From: Epithemia pelagica
Lineage: Eukaryota; Bacillariophyta; Bacillariophyceae; Surirellales; Surirellaceae
Direction of reading: 5' to 3'
Assembly (NCBI GenBank): GCA_946965045.2
Contig: OX337240.1
Coordinates: 620,001-684,000 of the forward strand
Length of the DNA: 64,000 nt
Numbering within the stretch: the first letter of the stretch is position 1; every line of letters starts with the position of its first letter. Positions 40,701 to 50,837 of this stretch are shown piece by piece. The position numbers and the translations under genes were made by a program. The notes under the pieces were generated by a model. The model had not been told where the DNA came from. It made no database searches and saw only the letters and a list, made by a program, of their open reading frames with translations.

Positions 40701-43398
40701 TCACACTTCCTCTCCCACCCACTCTGGCCGCACCCCTCTTGAGGCTCTTACCGGTACCCCACCCGACATTACCCATCTCCTTTTCTTTCCTTTCTGGGAT
40801 GAGGTCTACTATCGTGTCGACCCTTCTGAACCTACCTCCGGTTCTTACCCTTCGTCTCCCGACGAGAAGCTTGGCCACTGGGTTGGTTTTGCCCACAATG
40901 TTGGTGATGCCTTTACTTGGAAGATCCTCACTGCCGACAACGTCATCATCTACCGTTCCGCTGTCCGTCGCGTTGCCTCCACTACCCCCAACCTTCGTGT
41001 GGATATCTCTTCAGGGGAGGAGTCGCCGCATAAACCCACTGACAAGCAAGGTGACACTGTCTTTATTCGCAGCAGAAGTGAAGACCCATCCACACCAATG
41101 CCAACAATTGACTATGACGATTTAGTTGGACGCACATTCCTTTGTGACACTGAAGAGAATGGGGAGCGCCACCGAGCACGAGTAATCAAACGAGTTGTCG
41201 ACCTGGAACAAGATGCAACCAAACAAGAAGATCGACTCAAATACATCTTTCGCAAGTCTAACTCCAATGTTGATGAGATGATCTCCTACAACCAGCTCAT
41301 GGAATACATTGAAAGGGATAATCAAGCCCAAACGACAGGGGATAGTCTCTTCCGATTCAGAGACGTTATTGCACACCAAGGACCTTTGAACTCAAGCGAC
41401 CCAGACTATAAAGGGAGTAAATATAATGTCCTTGTTGATTGGGAGACTGGGGAGACGACATACGAACCTCTATCTCTTATTGCAAATGATGACCCCATCA
41501 CAGTCGCCATCTATGCCAAGAAAAATGGTTTGCTGGATCTACCTGGATGGAAACATCTCAAGCGATACGTCAAGACAAGCAAAAGACTCATTCGAGCAGC
41601 TAAACAATCCAGGATCAAACAAGTTCGTCGCTCTATCAAGTACAAGTTTGGTTTCCAAGTACCTCGCACCTATGAAGAAGCAGTGGAACTAGACAAGCAG
41701 TTTGGGAACACGAAATGGCAAGACGCAACAGAATTGGAACTCTCACAGATCCAATCGTATAACACTTTCAAGAACCATGGAAAAGCCAAGTTCATTAATG
41801 GGAAATTGGCCAATGCACCAGAAGGATATCATAAGATAAGAGTACATCTGGTCTTTGATGTCAAGCATGACGGAAGGCACAAGGCACGACTTGTCGCAGA
41901 TGGACATCTCACCAAGGAACCCGTTGAGACCATCTATTCAGGGGTTGTCTCCATTCGCAACCTTCGCATTGCCATATTTCTTGGAACCATGAACGACATG
42001 GAAATATGGGGAGCAGATATTGGGAACGCATACCTAGAAGCATTGACAGGAGAGAAGATTTTCATCATTGCAGGACCAGAGTTCAAGGAGTTAGAAGGAC
42101 ATATCTTGATCATCTACAAGGCATTATATGGTCTCAAATCCTCAGGTGCTCGCTGGCATGACAAACTGTTTGATGTTCTCATTGATATGGGATTTTCTCC
42201 AAGCAAGGCTGACCCTGATATTTGGATGAAGAAGGCTCCTGGAGAAGACTGTTATGAATATATCGCTGTATATGTTGATGACTTAGCTATCGTTGCCATG
42301 GACCCTGAAGCTGTCTGCAAGATCTTTACAGAAAAATACAACTTCAAACTCAAAGGAGTCGGACCTATCGAGTATCATTTGGGGTGTCGTTATACCAAAG
42401 ATCCAGACGGTACACTTGTGTCTGACCCACGAAGGTACATCGAGAAGATGATGGATACCTATGAACGATTGTTCAATGAGAAACCCAAGAAAGCAAAGCC
42501 GCCAGTCATTGCTAACGATCATCCTGAACTCGATGACTCTGAGCTCTTAGATGAAGAAGGGACCCAGCATTTCCAGACTCTTATTGGACAACTGCAATGG
42601 CTAATTACCATTGGCCGTTTTGATGTCTTTCCTGCTACCATGACTCTATCAAGGTTCAGAGCTGCTCCAAGGATTGGTCATTTGAAGCGAGCTAAGCGCA
42701 TCTATGGATACCTCATGTCATTTCCTGATGGGTCTATCAGATTCCGCACTGGGGAGCCAGATTTATCAGCTTTACCTACCCAAGAATACGATTGGAGTCG
42801 TACTGTATACATGGACGCCAAGGAACGTATCCCTGAGGACTGTCCAACCCCACTTGGGCGTTTTGTGACAACTATACATTATGTCGACGCAAATCTCATG
42901 CATGATATTGTTACTGGGAAAGCAGTTACAGCCATCCTGCATTTTGTAAATGGTACACCCGTGGACTGGTACAGTAAGCGACAAGCCACAGTGGAAACAG
43001 CCACGTATGGATCTGAATTTGTTGCCGCAAGGACTGCAGTTGATCAGATCACGGAGCTACGCCTTACACTCCGATACTTGGGAGTCCCTCTGCGAGAGAA
43101 GAGTTACATGTTTGGAGATAACCGCTCTGTCGTTATCAATAGCACCACACCACACTCAATCATCTCCAAGAGGCACCATCTCCTATCCTATCACCGAGTC
43201 CGTGAAGCTATCGCTGCAAAGTACGTCGCATTCTACTGGAAAGATGGAAAGACAAACCCAGCTGATATCCTCAGTAAACATTGGGAATTCGCCGCAGTTT
43301 GGCCCATGCTCAGATCTTTGTTATTCTGGAGAGGAAAAATCCAGGAAAGTGATGAGGGAATTGACAATCCTCATTCGACGAATTGTGGGGAGTGTTAG
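37717..43398 (+). CDS. Copia Gag-Pol polyprotein
   Basis: An unbroken frame of 1893 residues. Gag occupies about 1-450 without a visible CCHC knuckle. The aspartic protease has LIDRGANGGLAG (Asp about 578), where DRGAN replaces the usual DSGA, as I recall for diatom copia elements. The integrase catalytic triad is Asp866 (VATDSIFSD), Asp924 (LISDGGSS) and Glu959 (KAENRY), spaced 57 and 34. Reverse transcriptase has GIGN-region block IWGADIGNAYLEA, LYGLKSSGARW and YVDD at 1519-1522. RNase H ends the protein, including WYSKRQATVETATYGSEF and GDNRS (about 1801). The stop codon TAG lies six bases inside the 3' LTR. All catalytic residues are present, so the copy could be active. Confidence 0.97.
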   Translation: MEATPPKTPFTPPEDKSSHITDQDLFDHITKGIFGCNDERAQSLQKWMRHHGFEHILHVLDHVATDPEETLKDLMQYKVGKQVNDLQTSTRLQLKLMAYWLLQQRQLQHGKLPRATWMNLTRDQYDDWRINTDFTKSGMNQDPVSPLKSPAHSVSSRSPTTSSTTSQSMLDLSAFKKGTKRDATAFESFKDERYFDSFWRVFKSTAKAQGLSNVLDFNYKVPKDDECAELLFREQQVFVYSVLVRIIQTDQGRAYVREHEHDEDARAVLKKLHVLHTESDLAKREVLRLTSYISNLRLDDSWRGTTRQFLLHFQEQLRLLDNLVPLSDRIHDHTRMTFLMQAVEKVPDLRRVKILDNVVNTKSGAKSLCYQSYFRLLLDAAFDHDQATRTSASNRRRHVKQHEFQLDEPFEPVEPPDYQINNTNIQSEKFPTSSKISLPRDVWFKLSEEDRQIIVDFNKSVQDSPTTPRKVQTHSLDIDPEPDPDPDANNVGDTHQDAPEQDPFDTSSDPVTQFVHQAIASTDINHPASDLSNILSTSTTKSSPKVKFKSSADHKQKVHMSRYLFSRKSTFSGNQLIDRGANGGLAGSDMRILAKTGRHITIVGIDNHELTGLPVVTCAAKFDTSDGPIIGIFNEYAHYGKGLSIHAPAQFEHFGLSVDERSVKVDGKQRITTLDGRALPLRIKDGLAYIQSLGIPSDDDMDKYPHIVFTSPHIWDPSVLDHTHPDPHQDPAPNWTSVETDGSMETYPYDQYGEYTDRVVCTLNLLLDLPYDHGPDTPSFFSIYADQDGNDPTLHASVHKLYKEQYDWKKFRPFFGWQSEDVIADTFKHTTRHGHISFDQDTLKKHFKARNPILNLPRRHEPVATDSIFSDTPAVNHGGKIAQIFVGRDTLVTDIYGIKSTKQFVNTLQDNIRTRGVMETLISDGGSSLISHKVKDILRTLLIGEYRSEPYHQHQNKAENRYQTVKRMTNAIMNASGCPASAWLLCLEYVCDLLNHTSSPTHSGRTPLEALTGTPPDITHLLFFPFWDEVYYRVDPSEPTSGSYPSSPDEKLGHWVGFAHNVGDAFTWKILTADNVIIYRSAVRRVASTTPNLRVDISSGEESPHKPTDKQGDTVFIRSRSEDPSTPMPTIDYDDLVGRTFLCDTEENGERHRARVIKRVVDLEQDATKQEDRLKYIFRKSNSNVDEMISYNQLMEYIERDNQAQTTGDSLFRFRDVIAHQGPLNSSDPDYKGSKYNVLVDWETGETTYEPLSLIANDDPITVAIYAKKNGLLDLPGWKHLKRYVKTSKRLIRAAKQSRIKQVRRSIKYKFGFQVPRTYEEAVELDKQFGNTKWQDATELELSQIQSYNTFKNHGKAKFINGKLANAPEGYHKIRVHLVFDVKHDGRHKARLVADGHLTKEPVETIYSGVVSIRNLRIAIFLGTMNDMEIWGADIGNAYLEALTGEKIFIIAGPEFKELEGHILIIYKALYGLKSSGARWHDKLFDVLIDMGFSPSKADPDIWMKKAPGEDCYEYIAVYVDDLAIVAMDPEAVCKIFTEKYNFKLKGVGPIEYHLGCRYTKDPDGTLVSDPRRYIEKMMDTYERLFNEKPKKAKPPVIANDHPELDDSELLDEEGTQHFQTLIGQLQWLITIGRFDVFPATMTLSRFRAAPRIGHLKRAKRIYGYLMSFPDGSIRFRTGEPDLSALPTQEYDWSRTVYMDAKERIPEDCPTPLGRFVTTIHYVDANLMHDIVTGKAVTAILHFVNGTPVDWYSKRQATVETATYGSEFVAARTAVDQITELRLTLRYLGVPLREKSYMFGDNRSVVINSTTPHSIISKRHHLLSYHRVREAIAAKYVAFYWKDGKTNPADILSKHWEFAAVWPMLRSLLFWRGKIQESDEGIDNPHSTNCGEC

Positions 43399-44150
43399 GA
43401 TTCTCACCGAAAACTAGGTGGCGAAACCTACAACTCATCGAATGATGCTAGTATTTTATGGCATCCGATGACACTTTCCTAAAAGTGAGAAAAGAATGTC
43501 GGCATGCTCGCGAAACTATAAATTTGGCCACGGCATGCTCGCAGTGCACGCGTTATCGGCGACCGCTCGGATATTAACTATGGCCCAACACGTGCGCGCC
43601 CAAAACTATCAAGTGCGCGCCTCTACTATCCGAGTACGCGCATCCACGATTCGACCTAACGGTCTATGTAATCAAAGCACGAATCACGATCACGCGAGAC
43701 CATATCTCTGTTCCCACAAATCCAAGAATGCAAACAGCAACGCGCCCAGGACAAGACTTATACCACGACAAAGCAAGAGCTGTTGCATCCCATACATGTT
43801 ATCCATCACCCTATACATCCAATATACACCAATGCCGGTCTACTCCAACCAGTGAGGACCTATCACACCAGATCCATGGCCGTATGCAAGAGCCAGGACT
43901 TCGGCACCGTCAACCACCTTAGTTAGTAATCGTCTCACAATCATTAATATCACCATTTTAACACTCATCTTAAGACTAACCTCTTATCAGTGGACCGACT
44001 GCCCCCACCCACGGCGGACTTCGACTTGCAACTCTTCTCTGACCCGTGGAGGATTGTTGTATCGGTTGGTGATTCGATTGTCGGCTCAGCGAGCCTTTTA
44101 CCTATCCTAACTATCTGTCTAACCCCTGTTGAATCGAGAGAAGTTTATCA
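43393..44150 (+). repeat. 3' LTR of the copia element
   Basis: 758 bp, TG...CA, matching 35831-36588 except for two transitions. It is followed by the GCCTT target duplication at 44151-44155. Confidence 0.95.
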
Positions 44151-45127
44151 GCCTTGGCCCGTACAACCATGACGACAAACTACGAGTTGGTGACGTACAA
44201 CACCTCGTCTATCAGGAGAACGATCGTGGTCCAGTTGCTAAAAAAGGCCATCGTCTCAATGACGCGCAGCGTGTCGCATCGAAGAATACACACCGAACTG
44301 GTAGAAAGAAAAAGCGCAACCTCACAAAGAAGGAGCTCATGGCAAAACTTGTCCGGGTCATGGGACCTGGAATGCAACGTTCATTTCAATCGAAAAATGC
44401 TGGTGAACTACAGGACCTTTGTAAACGCTCCAACATTGCAACGGTGATTGAAGATGATGTGATCGAGGAAGGCTGGATGAATGCTGCAAAAGGGCTCTTT
44501 CAAGTGTTATGGGAGCGGGGGTGGATAGACCCTAACAACATGATCAAGTACGTCAAGACAACCAGAGATGCATGGTTGGAAGCGGATAAGAAGACTGTGA
44601 AAGAAGCCTATCAGGCGGACTACAAAAAGTACTCTATGGTTCATCTGATGAGCGAATGCTCCGATTTCAAGAACGAAAAATCTGCAATGGAGAAGCTGGC
44701 GGAAGACTTGTCTGAACGACATCGTTGCAGGATCGAGATTCTCGTATCGACCAAGTATCACTGTGAAATGGCCGGTGAGGGGATCGAGTATGGCTGGGGT
44801 TACTCAAAAAAAGTCTTTTGTGCTTTCTCACTGAATGAGAAGAAAGACAAAGCTGCCTTTTTACGATGTTTGACAGCGAGCCTGAAGAAAACAACACCCG
44901 AAATCATGCGGAAAATGTCAGCAAAGGCACGTCGCTATATGCTCGCGTACTTGTTATACGATCAAAATTCCAACAACAGAGACTATGCAGCTGCGGGCCT
45001 CTCGTATGCCGAAATTGAAAAGATGTCAAAAGCAATCAAGTGTCACCGATCCGCCTTCGACCAAGATCATGGCTTCATCTCACGTCTCTGGAGAGAAACG
45101 CAAGGATCTGGTGCAGTAGAAACCTGA

Positions 45128-45539
45128 TCTAATCTCCATTTATCATCAAAATGCATGTAACTTAACTATTTATAACAGCAATCCATTTTATTGAATGTAT
45201 TTCTTGTCAGTTATTGGTATCAATGATCACTTCCGTGTTGCGTGCTCGTGTTGCGTGTTGGATTATCAGTTTGTAAGTACCTCGAAAATGTGAGAGAGCG
45301 AGAAAATGGACGATTTTCGGAGCAGACCTCGCGCGAAACACGCCTCCCTCTCCGAAAACGCGCACGCATCGCAAAACTGGCACGCAAATCCTTAAGTAAC
45401 TCAGCCCACATACCAAAACTTCACCGTTTTTTAGTATGTGAGCTCAAGATTTTTTTTTTGGAATGTGAGCTGAGGGCTGAGGAGAATGCTGCGTTTCGTG
45501 TTTCTTGTGTTTCGTGTTTCGAGTTTTTGCGTTTCGACC
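45128..45539. promoter_or_regulatory. Spacer between transposase remnant and SET gene in E2
   Basis: Inverted counterpart of 28648-29059, near-identical, with the same GTTTCGTG repeat leader ahead of ACCATGGGG. Confidence 0.45.
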
Positions 45540-48389
45540 ATGGGGAAAACAAGCTCTAAGAAACAGTATTCAAAAGCAGGCGCTCAAAAACGAGACAGCA
45601 TGAGTGACAAAGGAAATCTTGACGCTCTTATACTTGCAATAGATGCAGCGGAAGAGCAGTCAGCCAAAGCAGCAGCGGCGCCCGAAGCAGCAGCAGCCGC
45701 AGCACCCGAAGCAGCAGCAACAGACGAAGCGACAACAACAAAGCACCATCGGTTTCTTTCGGATCAAGACTTTGCCGAAGTGAAGGATAAAAAGCTTGCA
45801 GATGTTCGGCGTGGCCATCCAGAGAAGGACCACAGCAAACAGTATTCGGAAACTCAAATGCGGCAGCTCCTCATCGATACGCGCACAGAGGACTACAAGA
45901 AAGGCATCGAGGAAGTGGAGAAACTCCCTTCTCGTTCTGGACGGGATCCAATCAGGACTTTCTCCGAAGGCCTCAAGACGCTCTCCAAGATCAAAGACAG
46001 TGCTGTACTTGCCTGTGCTATGGGAGAGTATGTCTCACGGAAGATTTCGGCCACTTTTTCGGTCCAAGAAGCTCCAATTCGGAAGCCCGGTTCTGGCTTG
46101 TCAAAGGGGAAGATTGTGCCACTTTCGAGTGGAATGGGTCTCCCTGTCAAGAAGAACAGAAAACATACCTTCCCGATCGGCAAGCATGTCGGTTACACAT
46201 TTGCGAACAATCCGGTAGTCAAGATCTACCTTGGAAAAGTGCTTCTGTTTGAGGTGAAGGAGTCAAAACTCCCAGGCGCCGGGTTTGGCGTTTTTGCAGT
46301 TCGGACAATCAAAGATGGTGAAGTGATTGGTGCGTACACGGGAAACGACGTCACGTCTCGGACAGTTGTACCCAACGAGTACGCGATTCAGTTCGGACGT
46401 GACAATCGAAGGCTTCAAGCAGACAACGACGATCACTTCGGCATGGGGCTGCACTTAATCAACGACCACCTACACCATCGGTACGGTACAGACAATCCAC
46501 CGGATGAATCGGATGATCATTACAACGTGAGAATCATGCCGAATCTTCTAGTCAAGGTAATCAAGCCGATCGAAAAGGGCGACGAGCTGTCTTTGTTTTA
46601 TAACCTTTCGGACGAATCGCCGACGTCCTCCGAACAGGTTATCCGACCGTCGACGAAAGGTGACGACGACGAAGACGAGGGAAAGAAACGCGGTCGACCC
46701 AGTGATGAAAATGAAGACGACGGGAAAAAAACAAAGAAGCCTGTCTTAACTTCTCCTTCTACTGTTTTCCGTCCAGTTGCTACTGTTGCTCGTCCTCCTT
46801 CTCCGCCTCCTCCGCAATACGTTTCTGAGCACTACAATTCGCCCCCTCAGCTGCCGCCGCATTATCCTCCGCAATATTATCACCATCCTCCGCCGCAGTA
46901 CAATTATCCTCCGCCGCAGTACAATTACCCTCCGCCGCAGTACAATCATCATCCTCCGCCGCATTATCCTTATCCTCCGCCGCATTATCCTCATCCTCCG
47001 ACGAGTCATCCTCCGCCGCAGTACCATGGACATCCTCCGTCCTACAATCAACCCAACTATGGAGGTTACGGGGGGACTCTACCTTCATCGCTCCATCATC
47101 AGCAGCAACAACAACGCACGACCCAGCCGGTCGAAGGCTCACCCCACCTCCTTCCGAGCAATCCCATCCCACCTGCAGCACAAGCTCAACCCGTGCTCCT
47201 TCCCAGCAGTCCCGTCCTACCTGCAGCACAAGCTCAACCCGCCACTCAAGCCAATCCCAGCCCTAGTACTGGAATGTTCGTACCAGTGGTAATGGCAGAA
47301 GATGACACGGATAGTATTTTTGAGGAGATGGAAGCGATCGATGCGAAAGCGAAGGAGAATGAGCGTTTCGAGAAAATGAAGTTGTTACATAGAGAATTGC
47401 GCTCGAAGTATTTCAAATGGCTGTACGATATTGAAAACAAAATGTATCGAGGATATTTTTTGACAACTCCGCCAGATCTCCTCGAAATGTTGGAGAATGC
47501 GTGGTACAGCACAGGCTTGGACCAGAAAGGAAAGGGCAAATTTTTCAAATCTGTTCAAGACTACACACCAAATTTGTTGATGGCAATGATGGAACATGAG
47601 GGAATGGTGTCCAACATTCGGTACTTCGGCCACGTTAACCCCGAACATGCTGCAAAGGTCACGGCCAATTTCAAGCAGCTGCTTGCCTCAGCTCTCTATG
47701 GGATGAACTACGCAAAAGATGATTCATTTGCGGACCAAATCAACATTCACCTTTCGTTCATGAAGACCACAGAGGCAAAAGTTCAAGAACCTCACATCGA
47801 CTTCTTGTTCCAGAGCGTAACAGGGAACATGTCCGAAGGTCCCAAAACGCCCTCCGGGAAGCAACCAATCAAAAAGACTCGGAGAGCGAATGCAGATCTG
47901 CCACTCCGGGAACGCATGCCTTTTATTGTTTTCATGCCCCAGGCGGAGGAGGGTATGTCCGTTGAATTGTGGAGTTTCCGCGGTGAGAAGCACAAGGATT
48001 ATATGAACGAGCTGGGTAAAGTGGTACATATCCCATATGGCACGTTTCTCCTCGTTCGAGGAGATACTGTCCATGCTGGTGGCTTTAAGACTGGGGAGAT
48101 GGGGAATCCACGTGCACATTTCTACGTGTACCAAGGAAAAGATGGGACCGTTCACGATCCCATGCCAAAGAACACCTACAACCTTCCTTCTGGAGAAAGC
48201 AGGCTTTCCGACTACTACTTCCATGACAAAGACATCCCTGGTGTTCGCCGAAGTGGGCTCGTTGGGGTTAAGCTTTGGGTCGGGGACAAGCGTGTTTGCG
48301 TCCTAAGTGACAATCCTCGTAAGGTGCTTGTGGCCGCGAATTATAAACCTGGTAAGAAGATCGCGAGCAAAGAAGCCGATCAAACTTAG
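45540..48389 (+). CDS. SET domain - 2OG-Fe(II) dioxygenase-like fusion protein (E2 cargo)
   Basis: This 949-residue homologue of the E1 protein has the same layout: Ala-rich N-terminus, SET domain (GAGFGVFAVRTIKDGE, INDHLHH, GDELSLFYN), AT-hook-like KKRGRPSDE, Pro/Tyr/His linker and C-terminal beta-helix domain. The first 400 residues differ from E1 at only a few positions (for example PSPKK to TSSKK). The linker has a different repeat pattern, and the dioxygenase half differs at roughly a quarter of positions by eye. The proposed iron and 2-oxoglutarate ligands (EPHIDF, GDTVHAGG, NPRAHFYVY) are unchanged. The C-terminus is longer and basic (KPGKKIASKEADQT). The intact frame in an element with a dead transposase suggests recent transfer or selection on the cargo. 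Confidence 0.85.
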   Translation: MGKTSSKKQYSKAGAQKRDSMSDKGNLDALILAIDAAEEQSAKAAAAPEAAAAAAPEAAATDEATTTKHHRFLSDQDFAEVKDKKLADVRRGHPEKDHSKQYSETQMRQLLIDTRTEDYKKGIEEVEKLPSRSGRDPIRTFSEGLKTLSKIKDSAVLACAMGEYVSRKISATFSVQEAPIRKPGSGLSKGKIVPLSSGMGLPVKKNRKHTFPIGKHVGYTFANNPVVKIYLGKVLLFEVKESKLPGAGFGVFAVRTIKDGEVIGAYTGNDVTSRTVVPNEYAIQFGRDNRRLQADNDDHFGMGLHLINDHLHHRYGTDNPPDESDDHYNVRIMPNLLVKVIKPIEKGDELSLFYNLSDESPTSSEQVIRPSTKGDDDEDEGKKRGRPSDENEDDGKKTKKPVLTSPSTVFRPVATVARPPSPPPPQYVSEHYNSPPQLPPHYPPQYYHHPPPQYNYPPPQYNYPPPQYNHHPPPHYPYPPPHYPHPPTSHPPPQYHGHPPSYNQPNYGGYGGTLPSSLHHQQQQQRTTQPVEGSPHLLPSNPIPPAAQAQPVLLPSSPVLPAAQAQPATQANPSPSTGMFVPVVMAEDDTDSIFEEMEAIDAKAKENERFEKMKLLHRELRSKYFKWLYDIENKMYRGYFLTTPPDLLEMLENAWYSTGLDQKGKGKFFKSVQDYTPNLLMAMMEHEGMVSNIRYFGHVNPEHAAKVTANFKQLLASALYGMNYAKDDSFADQINIHLSFMKTTEAKVQEPHIDFLFQSVTGNMSEGPKTPSGKQPIKKTRRANADLPLRERMPFIVFMPQAEEGMSVELWSFRGEKHKDYMNELGKVVHIPYGTFLLVRGDTVHAGGFKTGEMGNPRAHFYVYQGKDGTVHDPMPKNTYNLPSGESRLSDYYFHDKDIPGVRRSGLVGVKLWVGDKRVCVLSDNPRKVLVAANYKPGKKIASKEADQT

Positions 48390-48915
48390 ATCTTTCCTCG
48401 TGGTGAAAGTGTGTTATTGTTGAAAAAGAATACCATGGTACGTTGAGTTGCAGTATGACATTAAGATTTATTAGTTTATTCCTTCATATTATACTTTAGT
48501 ACATTGTCGTGTTTGTTTCCATGAAGTGTCGAAAACGCAAAATATGAGATAAGAATCATAGCTCGTCTGGGACCAATCACGAACTCCCTCGTACATCCAT
48601 ACGAGACGCGCCCGCAAACCGGGACCCAACTACCGACACTGGGAAGCTGGATGACGACGATGACGATGATGATGACCATGACAATCACGACCATAACGAT
48701 GATGAAGAGGACAAACGGGATGAGCGATGATAGCTACAACAAGGACGACTACAATACAACGACGACAATGATAGCCACGACAATGACGAGGACTTGGACG
48801 ACGACAATAATGATAATCACAACAAGAACGACTGTAGAAGCACTACAAGTACCATGATGACAAATCGATTCATATTTAGTGATTAAGGATACCTAAAACG
48901 TCCATCAGTAGATAT
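48390..48915. other. Non-coding stretch with GAC/GAT microsatellite in E2
   Basis: Counterpart of 25233-25740, with an extra ATGACGATGATGATGACC-type expansion at about 48651-48700. Confidence 0.6.
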
Positions 48916-49822
48916 CTAGTACGCCTCGTCCTCATGATCCAAGTAATCGGGACCAAAAAGCCCGTTTTGCTGCGTACCGATGAAGTCTTCTTGGGTCTCG
49001 AGAAATCCATCATCGGCATACGAATCAATGGATGTCCGGTATGCACGGGAAGGATTGCTAAAGAACAAAGGAGGAGACGACGGGATGTTTTCTCCCAATG
49101 CCAGCGACTCATTCAAAGTCTGGCGAGGGTCTGTCGCTCCACTTTCCTTCACCTGTTCCTCAGCAATCCGACGCTGGAAAGCATGCTTCTGGGAGGGGGT
49201 CAGTGCGAAAGCTCGAGACGCCACCTTCGGGGAAGAAGTTACTTTCTTCAGGGTCACATAAGACTCTGGAGTCTTGTTCTTGACGTCGTCCTCCTTCTTG
49301 ATCTCCTTCTCGGGCTTGCTGTCGGGCTTGTTGTCGGGCTTGCTGTTGGGTTTGGTGTCTGTGGCAGCAGAGGGCGCGTCGTGAGAAAGGGAGACTCAAA
49401 ACCAACAATGAACAATCAAACTTACCTTCTTTGCCGACAGCCTCGATCGCAAGGAGCTCTGCCGCGATATCCGACAGGTTAGCGCATTTGACGTCCTTGT
49501 TGCTGACGAAGAACACTGGGATACCATCTTCATCCCCAATGGTGAGTTGCCACTGTTTTGCGCGCTTGTGCCACGACGAAGGACCCTCAAGGTTGAAGGT
49601 CACATGCTTCTTTGTCGAAGCGGGAGACTTCGTCGTCGTCGTCTTCTTCTTCTTCGACGTTTTGTTGTCCACGGCCGTCTTTGTCTTCATTTTCTTGTTT
49701 GCCTTGTTTCCCTTGTTTCCCTTGTCGGAGGGAAATGCGGTTGTGGAGGGAGCTGCGGCGGAGTCCTCCTGCTCCTTCTTCGCAGACTCAGCTCGTTTGG
49801 TAGCACTACGCGTCTGGCGCAT
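48916..49822 (-). CDS. Unknown 279-aa basic protein of E2, two exons
   Basis: Counterpart of the E1 gene at 24326-25232. Exons are 49822-49426 and 49358-48916, with the same 67-bp GTAAGT...CACAG intron. Only isolated residues differ (for example SSWHKRAKQW against SSWHERAKQW). Features are the Lys/Thr-rich histone-tail-like start and Ser/Pro-rich acidic end. Conservation of both the frame and the intron in two copies is the best evidence that this is a real gene. Function unknown. Confidence 0.78.
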
Positions 49823-50008
49823 CGTTGGAAAGTGAGAACACAATAGGGATTCGTTCGTTTGATTGTTGTGTTTGTATGTTTGATTGTTGCCCGCTCTCCG
49901 TTCTTGTGTCATCTAGGGAATCCCCCCGCGCTCATTCGTGAACAATATCGGCGCGCGCCACAAAATCAACTTGCAGCATGAAGCAACTTCCGATTGACCC
50001 GCCGTGCA
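49823..50008. promoter_or_regulatory. Putative bidirectional promoter in E2
   Basis: Inverted match of 24140-24325 between the divergent starts of the two small genes. Confidence 0.45.
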
Positions 50009-50566
50009 ATGGAACAATCAAACAGAGACGACAGGAAGAGGCAAGGAAGAAGAAGCAAGATGACCAACATGAGGACGAAGTTCGAGTTCAACGAAGAGGA
50101 TGGCCGTGAGGGTGGTGCTGGTCTCCCGTTCAAGTCGTGCTTTTATGCCAGCGATGTTTGCGCGCTCATCGGGCCCATGTCGAGAAACAAGGACACTGGC
50201 CACAACATCGTCGACCGTGGCCATCTGCTTGTGCAGCGGGAGCTTGCGACCGACTACCTACGGATTGCAGTCTTTGACCGGGATGCAACAAGCGAGCATG
50301 AGGAACCAGCGTTGGTTGTTCCAGTTGGGTTCATTGCTCTGTCGCACCTGGACCAGGTCTCTGGAAAGACGAGCAAGAACGGACCTCCCATGGGACGCAT
50401 CCGCCTCTACACACGCTGCTCCATCAACCCTAAAGCCTGCATGGAACCCCAGGTCGTTACAATCTACATGGGCAGCAAGGATATGGATCGCTTCAACATT
50501 TCGCTTGGTGCGATGATGCTCAAGCACCCGCTTCAAAATCTCTTCTTTAATCATCAACAAGCCTAG
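50009..50566 (+). CDS. Unknown 185-aa protein of E2
   Basis: Near-identical to 23582-24139 of E1. The start is MEQSNRDD at 50009, because the codon five residues upstream is TTG here. It has a basic N-terminus and no recognised domain. It lies between the shared promoter and the E2 right end, and its role in the element is unknown. Confidence 0.7.
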   Translation: MEQSNRDDRKRQGRRSKMTNMRTKFEFNEEDGREGGAGLPFKSCFYASDVCALIGPMSRNKDTGHNIVDRGHLLVQRELATDYLRIAVFDRDATSEHEEPALVVPVGFIALSHLDQVSGKTSKNGPPMGRIRLYTRCSINPKACMEPQVVTIYMGSKDMDRFNISLGAMMLKHPLQNLFFNHQQA

Positions 50567-50837
50567 ATAGTGAACAATGTAGCAGCGTTTTATGATTATC
50601 ATTTGAGTAGGATCTTCATTCTCTATGAATACGATCTAATTCTATAGTTGTGTTACGTTTACCGTACAATACATTGCGTTCAGGTACGGCTGTGTGAGTC
50701 ACAACAAAGAAAAGAACATCAATCTTTGTTGTGAACGACGCAACTTCTAGTCTAAGTTCCATATATCTAACGAGAAGAATATCAATTTTTGACGTGAACA
50801 ACGCTACAAGTGTTCATAGTCTTTGTTCTATCTTCTA
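50567..50837. other. Non-coding stretch downstream of the 185-aa gene in E2
   Basis: Inverted match of about 23310-23581. It ends with the TA target (50836-50837) of the MITE. Confidence 0.6.

Larger units (their letters stand above)
35831..44150 (+). mobile_element. Full-length Ty1/copia retrotransposon, diatom type
   Basis: This 8320-bp element has 758-bp LTRs starting TGTTAGGATTC and ending GTTTATCA, a 5-bp target duplication GCCTT, one long open gag-pol frame in copia order (integrase before RT), and a purine-rich tract ATTGTGGGGAG just before the 3' LTR. The LTRs differ at only two positions that I could find (35906 and 35913 against 43467 and 43474), so insertion is recent. An extra open frame precedes gag-pol. 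No convincing primer-binding match was identified after the 5' LTR. Confidence 0.97.
33462..45127 (+). pseudogene. DDE transposase of E2, frameshifted and split by a copia element
   Basis: Three pieces correspond to the intact E1 transposase: 33462 to about 34905, about 34906 to 35830, and 44151-45127. One T is missing near 34905 (GTATGCTG here, GTATTGCTG in E1), shifting the frame. The copia element 35831-44150 then splits the codons after DQAC. The first 130 residues are only about half identical to E1 by eye, yet from 33860 onward the DNA is almost unchanged, with a handful of substitutions such as two Lys-to-Glu changes near the C-terminus. All three candidate catalytic Asp codons survive on the pieces, but no full-length product can be made. 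Confidence 0.9.
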
